A stretch of 64,000 bases of DNA from Salminus brasiliensis. Taxonomy: Eukaryota; Chordata; Actinopteri; Characiformes; Bryconidae. Below the pieces are notes generated by a model, which was given only the letters and a program-made list of their open reading frames with translations, was not told where the DNA came from and made no database searches. This document shows positions 33,501 to 64,000 of this stretch, one piece after another. The stretch spans positions 31,874,261-31,938,260 of the forward strand of contig NC_132878.1 of the NCBI RefSeq assembly GCF_030463535.1. The letters run 5' to 3'. Position 1 is the stretch's first letter; the number at the start of each line of letters is the position of its first letter. The translations under genes and the position numbers were made by a program.

Positions 33501-33715
33501 AGACACCACAAGACCCATATTCACCATTTGTGTCCGCCTTTACACATAGTGTGCAGTGAGCACGTGCCCAGAGCGGTGGGCAGCTATCGCTGCGGCGTCC
33601 AGGGAGCAGAGGGAGTTCAGGGCCTTGCTTAAGGGCCCAACCGTGGCAGCTTGCCGAGCCCAGGTATCTAACCCACAACCCTGTCATGGATAGCCCGGTG
33701 CTCTGACTACTGAGT
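33500..33715 (-). mobile_element. tRNA-derived SINE (minus strand)
   Basis: Read on the minus strand it has GGGTTGTGGGTTAGATACCT (box-B region) and then GGCAAGCTGCCACGGTTGGG and GGCCCTGAACTCCCTCTGC. This matches the plus-strand SINE at 43108-43408, which has the same order of blocks. Confidence 0.65.
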
Positions 33716-33719
33716 AGGC

Positions 33720-35190
33720 CTTAAGTAGGCCAAATCGCTACAGCAAAGTTATTTGAGTGATGCCAGAGAAGAACCACTCTTGGTTTCGCAAAGAAATATG
33801 TTTGTAATAGAGACAGTGTGAGCATGAGAAAACCTTTAAAGGCTTCATTTTAACAATTTAAAGCAAATGCTGTAGCTTAAAATAATCTTTCTAATCATTT
33901 ACTGCACCACTGACCTGTAATAGGGAGAATGCAGTCTCTATCATAGCTACTCAGCACACTGCTAACTGCGCGATGTAAACACTTGCAAGGAACTGTGCAA
34001 TGCTACATATCCCGAGTCACATTTGAGCCCCATTCCACATGCTTCTCTCACTTTCACAGCCAGTTCTGTATCTCTCAGCTACAAGACGCATGGTTTGTCT
34101 ACACTGCAATCAATTACACTCTCTGCCTGTAGGGGCAGCCCAGTTCTCACACAATGCTGCTGTAAAGGATCTTCCTTCACACATCTCCATTACAAACTTA
34201 TCACAGAGCAGCAGGACAGTTCAACACAGCCAGGAGGCAGAGATCAGGACTGTACTGTTGTCTCGCAAAGCTAATCACGACACTAAAGTCCTCTGCTAAA
34301 GGCTCGAGACTGGATTGTAAACATCTCTGGTCTCTACTCAGACCTGCTTCACATTAAGGCTAATTCAGATTTGTGCTACTTCAACCAGGTAATGTGAACA
34401 CAGCCTAATGGAAACTCAGGGCTAATGCCCAGTTAGCTATAGTGCTGCTACAGGGCCTTACAAAAACAGCCATGTTCAGGCAGTGACCCTGATCAACTTG
34501 TACACCCCATGCAAATGTATCCCCAGCACAGTGTTTTAGGCCACTGCCAACTTGAAAAACCCCATTTTCAGTGTTTTTGGTGTGACAAAAAGCTGGATTG
34601 TTTTCAGAGGTTAAGCTTTTTCCTGGTACACATTGGGTTTTGAGTCTGCGTGTGAGACAGAGATATGGAGATCTGCTTACTGAACAACACGGTGGGAAAA
34701 TTCCATATCAAACTTTAAGTTGCTAGCGCCCCCTGCTGGGCTGGCATGCTTATAAGAGCATTTACAGAAACGCTTCATAAACACTGCTGGAGATGGAGAG
34801 AAGAACCTTTTCACAAATACCTGGAAGAGATTTTCACAAATACCTTGATAAATGTGGACGGGGCCATAGAGTGTACAGAAGCATTAGAATTAAAACAAAC
34901 ACACACACACACACACACACACCTTCAAGACCAATCCATGGGGACGAAGTACAAAGTTGTCACATTTTGGGTATTATAAAACACACAAACAAACCAAAAA
35001 GGCTTCATTCAAATACAGCAGAATCATCGTTTCTTTGTTCTGTTCTCATTTAAAGGCACCTGCTGAACAACTCCGAACAACGAGGGCTCTCTGAGGAATG
35101 GCCCGAAAATAAAACATCAATAAAATAGAGAGAGATATCCAAAATGAAAACATACAAATTCAAATAGTGCTCAACATTGGATTAGTCACG
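33720..35190. other. Intergenic DNA, no gene seen
   Basis: A short AC repeat lies at about 34900-34921, and AATAAA hexamers on the plus strand at about 35106 and 35118 have no associated gene. The frames at 34023-34299 and 34746-35053 are not recognisable. Confidence 0.35.
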
Positions 35191-36959
35191 CTAACGTCAG
35201 TCGTTTGTTTATTGAGGAGGTGTAGTTTGAAGACGGTGCCACAGTGTCCACCCAGTTTAGTCCCTGTAGACACTCCAAACTCAACTAGTGATATTTAAAT
35301 ATATAAAATCTCCTTTTAAAACACAGAACCACTCATGTACCACTCACACAGACACGGGTGGGTGTTCAGTAGTTTGATGGGACGTTGTCCCTCAGCAGCT
35401 AAGCTCTGAGCTTTCTAAACCCAAAATTAATGGGGGGGAATGTGATATGAGCCTTTTCCACCTGTCGAAGGAAAGGTCCACTAGTCAGCGCTGTGGGCAG
35501 CTGCACCTGATTTTAGTAAAGAATCATGTTGGAGGCAGAAGCAGTAGTCAGAAGCAGCTTAGCTTGAAGCCAGATGTACTTTGTTAGCCTGGAAGTACTT
35601 TATAACAGAGCTGGATTCATTTTACCTGGGGAAGCATTGTCATTGAAGCCATTATCAATGAAATATGTGATTTTAATCTGCACCTGTTATGGTCTGATGA
35701 TAACAGCTGAGAGACTTTAATCCAGTATGAATCTGCAGTGTGTTTAGTTTTTACAATTTAATAATAATAAATGTGGAGTGATTTTGATCCTGTATGAATC
35801 TGCAGTGTAATTAATTTGTACAATTTAATAATAATAAATGTGGACTGATTTTGATCCAGTATGAATCTGCGGTGTAATTAATTTGTACAATTTAATAATA
35901 ATAAATGTTGAGTGACTTCAATTCAGTATGAATCTGTAATTTTTACAGGCTAACACTGATACTTGCAGTGTGATTTTAATTCAGAGTAAATGTGTGTTTT
36001 ACAGTCTGATTAGAAATACTTGAAATGTTTTCAATCCACTGTGAGTCTGTGCATAGTTTTTACAGGCTGTCAATGACATGATTTTAATCCCGTATGAATG
36101 TGCAGTGTGCATAGATCGTTTTACAGTGAAACAGTAATCATTTTGAAGCGACTTTGTGAAGTGACTTTAACCCAGTATAAATCGCAAGTAATACTTCCGG
36201 TATGAATTGAATCCAGCGTGAATGTGTGTAGTTTGTGTAGTTTTTACAATCGGACTAAGACATTTGGAATGTTTTCAATACAGCATAGTTTTACAGCCTG
36301 ACAGTAATAATTCATGATATGACTTAAATCCAGTATGTATCTGCAGTGGGTTTCGTTTTTACGGTCTGATTATAAGAGCTGTTCTTAAACAGGCTACGTG
36401 GAGTAGAATAACAAAACCTGCCAATAGACACGGATGTGGGGTTATTATCATTGAGTTCACATCCAAACTGTGACCTTTCAATCTGGGCCTTCTGTGGGAA
36501 TTGCAGAAATAACACACAGTTTATCCTGAAGCCAATGGCCAGTCAAATCCCACACGTTACAATACAGAAGCTACCCTGGTAGAACAAATCCAGCTGCAAT
36601 AGTGCAGGAATAAATAAATGCTGAAAGTACAACAGAAACACTGCTAGGTGTAGCCCCCTTAAAATGAAGTAGCAAGCTACTAATTAAAATACTGCTCACT
36701 GATGTCTGGACACACTCGTTTTTTTTCTGTATCTATAAATGACCAGTCGACTACTCCTTCTTTTCTAGTCAACTAATAAAAAATGACTGGACGTGCAAGC
36801 CCTAGTAGGAATGCATATTATCAGACAGTCATCAGTCCATTTTCCCACACACACATACACACACACACCCACACACATAATTGTGCTACTTCTGTCCAAC
36901 ACTATTGTACCTCCTGGGTTCTTCACTTGTGTATTGTTCACAGTATATGTGGCCAAGGA
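35190..36959 (-). other. garem2: Probable GAREM2 3' untranslated region
   Basis: This follows the GAREM2 stop (36960-36962) on the minus strand. The nearest AATAAA in that sense is at 35208-35213, which would make a UTR of about 1.75 kb. It includes the decayed 67-bp tandem repeat and an AC run near 36847-36877. Without transcripts the extent is uncertain. Confidence 0.35.
35713..36390. repeat. Decayed 67-bp minisatellite
   Basis: The block GA(C/T)TTTAATCCAGTATGAATC-like recurs at 35713, 35780, 35847 and 35914, a constant step of 67 bases, each followed by TGCAGTGT and TTTACAATTTAATAATAATA. Later units to about 36390 are increasingly diverged but keep CAGTATGAATCTGCAG and TTTTTACAG landmarks. 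Confidence 0.85.
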
Positions 36960-58599
<21,640 letters not shown>

Positions 58600-58636
58600 C
58601 TACCGATAAAAGCAGAATTAGAATAGGATATATTTC

Positions 58637-60541
58637 TTGACTGAGAATCATGTCATGTGTAAATGGCGGACGACCAAACTAGAGGTGTTCCACTCTGCGT
58701 GGAAGGACAGCCTTAGTCAATATAGAAAGGCACTCATTAAAACTCGCTCAGTGTATTTGGCCTCGCTGATCGAGAAAAACAAAAGCAATGAGATCTCTAA
58801 ACTTACTAAAAGCCAGGCAGATACTCAACCCCAGATTCCAACATCTTTAACCAGTCATGTTTTTATGGACTATTTTAATAATAAAATAGAAAATATTAGA
58901 CAACAAATCCAACCCTGCTTATTAAATCAAACATGGCCTTCACCTGATGTAGCTGCTTTAGAACATATCTTAGTTGTAGAACAAAGGCTAGAAGCCTTCT
59001 ACCCACTTCCACAGCCTAAACTAGAAAAACCTTGTACACTCGACCCAATTCCCTCTAAATTGCTAAAAGCAATACTCCCAATTATAATCAGACCTCTTTT
59101 AACAATTGTAAATTCATCCCTTAGCCTTGGGCATGTACCCCAAACCCTTAAAATAGCAGTTATAAAACCTTTAATCAAGAAACCAAATCTTGATCCTAGT
59201 GTATTATCTAATTATAGACCCATCTCCAACTTAACATTCGTATCTAAGATACTATAAAAAGCTGTGGCCCAACAACTCTTCTTATACCTGAGTAAAAATT
59301 ACATGTATGAGAAATTCCAGTCTGGATTTAGACCCAATCACAGCACAGAGACAGCCCTAGTGAAGATTACAAATGATCTCCTTCTTGCCTCTGATCAAGG
59401 CTACGTATCTTTATTAGTCCTACTAGACCTTAGTGTAGCCTTTGATACAATAGATCATACCCTATTACTAGAAAGATTAGAGAAAATGGTTGGAATCACA
59501 GGAACATCCCTATCATGGTTCCAATCATATCTAACGGGACGCTTTCAATTCGTAAAGATAAAAGATTTATCTTCAAATTACACAGAAGTAAGATATGGAG
59601 TTCCGCAAGGCTCAATTTTAGGACCGCTATTATTTACATTATACATGTTACCACTGGGCTCAGTTATAAGCAGACATGGCGTTAATTTCCATTTCTATGC
59701 AGATGACACACAGCTCTATATATCAGCCAAACCTGACGATAAATTTAGACTACAGAAAATGGAGGACTGTGTAAAGGATATAAAACTCTGGATGTCACAT
59801 AACTTCCTTCTCCTCAACAGTGACAAAACTGAGGTTCTCCTTTTAGGTCCAAAAGACACTAGAAATAAACTATCTGACTTAATGTTAGACTTGGCTGATT
59901 CTTCCATCATTCCTGGTTTAGCAGCTAAAAATCTTGGTGTCACATTCGACTCAGATTTATCATTTGAGCAGCATACAGCCAATATTAGTAGACCAGCCTT
60001 TATGCAGCTTAGGAACATCTCCAAACTAAGAAACTCTTTATCTCTACAGGATGCAGAAAAGCTAGTACATGCTTTTATTACCTCAAGGCTAGATTACTGT
60101 AATGCACTTTTGTCAGGTTGTTCCAGCAGGAACCTCAATAAACTTCAGCTGGTGCAAAATGCTGCAGCCAGGGTCCTTACTAAAACTAGAAAATTTGACC
60201 ATATCAGTCCAGTTCTATCAGCACTTAATTGGCTCCCAGTTAAATTCTGTATCGAATACAAAATTCTTCTATTAACATATTAAGCCCTACATGGCCTCGC
60301 TCCTGAGTACCTGCGGGATCTTATTGTATATTACGAACCATCAAGACTACTTAGATCTCAGGGTGCTGGCCTCTTACTCGTTCCCAAAATTCAGAAAACC
60401 TCAGCAGGGGGAAGAGCCTTTCCTTATAAAGCCCCCCAACTCTGGAATAACCTTCCAGATAATGTTCGGGACTCAGACACAGTCTCAATCTTTAAATCTA
60501 AGCTGAAAACTCATATGTTTAGTTTAGCTTTTGGTAATTAA
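58637..60541 (+). mobile_element. L2-like LINE, 5'-truncated, reverse transcriptase with two stops
   Basis: This non-LTR retrotransposon fragment lies in GAREM2 intron 1, antisense to the gene. One frame runs from the region before the reverse transcriptase to the C-terminus: FRPNHSTETALVKI, LLDLSVAFDTIDH, YGVPQGSILGPLLF, the catalytic FHFYADDTQLY (YADD box), LNSDKTEVLLLG, and the ending FKSKLKTHMFSLAFGN. The endonuclease half is missing. The same frame is interrupted by TAA at 59255-59257 and TAA at 60281-60283, otherwise intact. The following 500 bases are probably its 3' UTR. The family (L2/Rex1-like group) is judged by motif wording only. Confidence 0.9.
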
Positions 60542-61060
60542 TGTTTCTTAGATAAGGGCTGCAGGTCCAGGGGTTCGCGGACCCAGGGAATTGTAGTACA
60601 CTGAGATGCTGGAGCTGTCGTCTCGCTGCTTACATGCAATCACTCAGGTTTGTTGACGGTGGAGCAGATAGATGCTGGTGTTCTCAGGGTGCTCCCGTGT
60701 CCGTGTTACCTTCTGGCTCGCTCCTTTTAATTAGGCTGTTATAATCAGACCTGCCAGAGTCGTCAGACATACTCTGATGCTGATGCTAAACATTCTCTGC
60801 CCTCCGTAAAATTCCTCTCAGAACAAACTTTCTCTTTCTCTCTTTACCTTCTCCGAGTAAATGGCCACCCAGCCCGACCTGCTGGAAGATTGCCCGCTGA
60901 GGCCCCCTCTCCCTGCGTCAAACCAGCTGCCACCTACCAGTCCGGCCAGCGGGCCCCCCCACCCGCCACCACCAATGGCGGACCGGCGCCTCACCCGCCT
61001 GCCGCTACTGCCTGTTGTTTTCCGGGGACTGTCTAGCCGTAGTGTTTTGGTTTCTTAATG
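60542..61060 (+). mobile_element. Probable 3' untranslated part of the LINE
   Basis: Sequence continuing directly from the LINE stop, GC-richer and non-coding, with a frame at 60861-61058 (proline-rich) that resembles no protein I know. The boundary is not visible because no tail repeat or target duplication was found. Confidence 0.4.
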
Positions 61061-61439
61061 CACAACAAAGCTACTGCACTTACGTCCTGCCTCCCAAGCA
61101 TTAGTGACAGGAAGATGCTAGGCTAACACTGGACTCCGGAATTCTGAATTCTGGCAGAATTTCTGACTCTCAAGTAGCAAATTCCAACCGGAATGCCCCC
61201 GACAAGTGCAATTTTTCTTACTCGGAAAGTCGGGGGAGCGTTACAAACCCAGAGTTTAAAATCCAAGATGGCCGCACTGCATGTCAACAGTAGTAAAAGC
61301 AGTGGTATCATACAGCTTATTAGCGCTTATTATGTGCCTTAGTAAATCAGTCGTATACACAGTACTGCCCAATTTCTATATGTGTGCGTGTTTCCATCGT
61401 GTTTGGATGCGCAAAATCTTATAGGGTGTTATGAACTGG

Positions 61440-61928
61440 TATTGCTAACAATGCTAACCTGGGACAATCCTAACAATGATAACCTGGGACAATGCTAACC
61501 TGGGACAATCCTAACAATGCTAACCTGGGACAATCCTAACAATGCTAACATAGGACAATCCTAACAATGCTAACCTGGGACAATCCTAACAATGCTAACC
61601 AGGGACAATCCTAACAATGCTAAACTGGGACAATCCTAACAATGCTAACCTGGGACAATCCTAATAATTCTAACCTGGGACAATCCTAACAATGGTAACC
61701 TGGGACAATCCTAACAATGGTAACCTGGGACAATCTTAACAATGCTAACCTGGGACAATTCTAACAATTCTAACCTAGGACAATCCTAACAATGCTAACC
61801 TGGGACAATCCTAACAATGCTAACCTGGGACAATCCAACAATTCTAACCTGGGACAATCCTAACAATGCTAACCTGGGACAATCCTAACAATGCTAACCT
61901 GGGACAATCCTAACAATGCTAACCATAA
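61440..61928. repeat. 25-bp minisatellite, about 19 copies
   Basis: Tandem units of AACCTGGGACAATCCTAACA followed by ATGCT, mostly exact, with scattered changes (GCT to GGT or TCT, CCTGG to CATAG or CAGGG) and two shorter units, near 61488 and 61834. It lies in GAREM2 intron 1 or upstream of the gene. Confidence 0.95.
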
Positions 61929-63800
61929 AATTGGACATAAAATTGGGACATATTTTGGTTCGATTCACAATAAAACACAGGTAAAGGACTGGCAGCTCCG
62001 ACATCCGACATTCTGAGGTAAATATAACACAGTCACTTATCTCTCAATCTGTGAAAACTCCAGCCAAACATCTCTTAACTTGTCTCTGAATACACCTCCA
62101 CGTTTTTACTTCTGGAAAATCAATGTGATTTAGAACATGGTGACTTACTTTAGTCTAGAAACACCAAATCAAACTTCCTCACAGAGCCGAATGGCGGGAC
62201 AACCATTTTGTGCAACCTTTTTTTTTTTTTTTTGCTTTGGTTTTACGAATCTTTTTTTATACGTCCCTTTTTCGGTAGATTTTGGAGGAAAACAATGATA
62301 TGTTAGTGTGTATTTACTGACTAGAGATTGGTGACAGATCAAGCCTTGCATCATTGGTTCAAAACTAAAAACCTGTCTTGGCTGAGCGACTGCATCTGAG
62401 GTTATTAATCATGTTCTTTAGATTTGTTACTGAAATATATCTTTAAGCTCTTAAACGAGCTGAAAGTGTTATTACAAACTTCTATAACCAAGGAACAGCC
62501 CCACCAGTTTGTTTCAGAAGTCCCTGTAGTTACTGAGTAATACACCTTAGTGTGCAGTAAGCCTTGCTGTGTTAAGAGGTTAACCGAGCTGGGATGTCAA
62601 GGTCAATCCAGGCATATTTTAATTGAACGGGTATTGCCCTGTATTGAGTATTGGGAGTACCAGTTCAGAACATGAGGAAATTAATTATCTGCATTCATTC
62701 AGTTCATTCAGTAACATTTTTAAAAAGCAGATTCAAAATTCAGATTTTAGTTACAATTTGCTTGGTAACATTTATTTATTCTCAACTTTTATTTCTTCTT
62801 ATTTAAGCACAGCATTTTGGACAGCTATGATCATTTTACATGCTTTAGCTTTATAAATCAAATGTAATATTTTTGGAATAGTTTTTAATTACCTGCCCAA
62901 CAAACAAACTTTAAAAACGAGAATAGAGATAACCTGTCACAGACTAATTTCCAATAACACAATATCCGTCCAGCCAGACTGGCAGGACGCTCCCACTGCC
63001 GTAATCGTTTGGAGAGAGGTGGTCAGGATGGCCGTATTAATTCTTGTCTTTTTCTCATTTAGACGTTCCAATAAAATCAGTATTTACTATTACCGGTTTT
63101 AAGTCTTGGCTCATGCAAATGCAAATTGTGACATGGACATGGTAAAAAACCAATAGCTGAGCTCTCTCCAGCACCAAACCAAGGTTGCGTTCACATTCTG
63201 TGGCATTTTGTTTTTAAGGGTCAATTTACTACACACATAAGGGCAGCTGTGGCCAAAAGCTGCTTCTGCTTCTGCTCCATTGTTCTCCATTGTTTCTTCT
63301 CTTGTAAATTTCCAACTGATTCATGATGGGAAATAACCTCAAAAAGGAATCTCGTTGCAGTCTTGTAAATAGTGACCCTGCGAGACTCTCAGTCTTATCA
63401 GTGAATAATGACGAACTGTCTTTAGAAGGGGGAGAGTGTCAGACTTTAGTCTTCTACTGTAGGGTTAGCATAACTCAGGGGAAAAACCGAGTGAGACACA
63501 CACACACACACACCTTCCTAGGCCCTTGTACAGTTAATAATGCTGATGTTTATAGACTGAGACTGAGAAAAGTGTCTCTAGACTCACTCTCATGCGGACA
63601 CACAGCGGAAACCGCAACAACAGTCATGGCTACAGAGATGTTTCTTCACGGAGGAGACCCCAACTGCTGCCAGGGGACTCCACAGAATTGTAGCCAAGAG
63701 TGCAATCTTGCTTGCTCGCTCTCTCTCTCTCTCTCACTCACACACACACACACGAATCATTACACAAGTAAAAACATCACCATCTAACGTTAAACCCAGT
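61929..63800. other. DNA upstream of GAREM2 exon 2, no gene seen
   Basis: AT-rich sequence with a poly(T) at about 62217-62234, the uninterrupted copy of the outer repeat of the nest at 62445-62585, and short AC/CT runs at 63498-63513 and 63719-63752. I searched the minus strand for the GAREM2 N-terminal exon and did not find it. Open frames at 62623 and 63323 are not recognisable. Confidence 0.4.
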
Positions 63801-63806
63801 CACTAA

Positions 63807-63809
<3 letters not shown>

Positions 63810-63868
<59 letters not shown>
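63810..63868. repeat. (GA)29 microsatellite
   Basis: A perfect GA run of about 58 bases near the right edge. Confidence 0.95.
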
Positions 63869-63870
<2 letters not shown>

Positions 63871-64000
63871 GTACAATTGTGATTTTTTTACTTTCTTAAC
63901 TTTCATAATTCTGTAAATAAATTCTAATATCAGTCCTGTTCTAATCTAGAGTTTCTGTTTACATGTTTCCTGTCAATCACTTCAGCAGCAGTGGATCGTA

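Overview
The window looks like nuclear DNA of a ray-finned fish. The reasons are compact vertebrate genes with many GT-AG introns, protein sequences clearly of vertebrate type, and intergenic and intronic DNA full of fish-type repeats: Tc1-like transposons and MITEs, tRNA-derived SINEs, an L2-like LINE and long CA/TG microsatellites. The mix of MITE and SINE families suggests an otophysan (catfish, characin or carp relative), but that is inference only.

Layout from left to right: 1-420 is a CpG-rich patch that may be the promoter of a neighbour outside the window. 1735-14901 is HADHB on the minus strand: 15 coding exons encoding 470 residues, plus a probable non-coding exon 1. About 14902-15254 is a GC-box-rich shared promoter. 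15255-30212 is HADHA on the plus strand: 20 coding exons encoding 763 residues. 30213-30800 is its 3' UTR. About 30850-33720 is a stack of mobile elements. About 35200-36959 is the probable 3' UTR of the next gene and contains a decayed 67-bp minisatellite. 36960-58547 holds six exons of GAREM2 on the minus strand. Its first exon was not found and probably lies beyond base 64000. Its long introns hold Tc1 remnants, SINEs, a nested DNA transposon, an L2-like LINE and a 25-bp minisatellite.

HADHA and HADHB encode the two subunits of the mitochondrial trifunctional protein, which performs the last three steps of long-chain fatty acid beta-oxidation. They are head-to-head with only a few hundred bases between them, which fits co-regulation from one bidirectional promoter. 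The order HADHB, HADHA, GAREM2 and their orientations match what I know of human 2p23. GAREM2 is an unrelated adaptor of receptor tyrosine kinase/MAPK signalling, tail-to-tail with HADHA.

I found no CRISPR array, operon or clearly new gene system. The most interesting signals are regulatory or structural: a (TG)33 tract serving as the whole 3' splice-site tract of HADHA exon 9, with other TG tracts at splice sites in both partner genes; two identical ERR-type sites around the shared promoter; a G-quadruplex/Z-DNA run with upstream AUGs ahead of HADHA; a 1.35-kb ACT-type array with a 293-bp higher-order repeat; and a three-layer transposon nest whose empty site is also present in the window.
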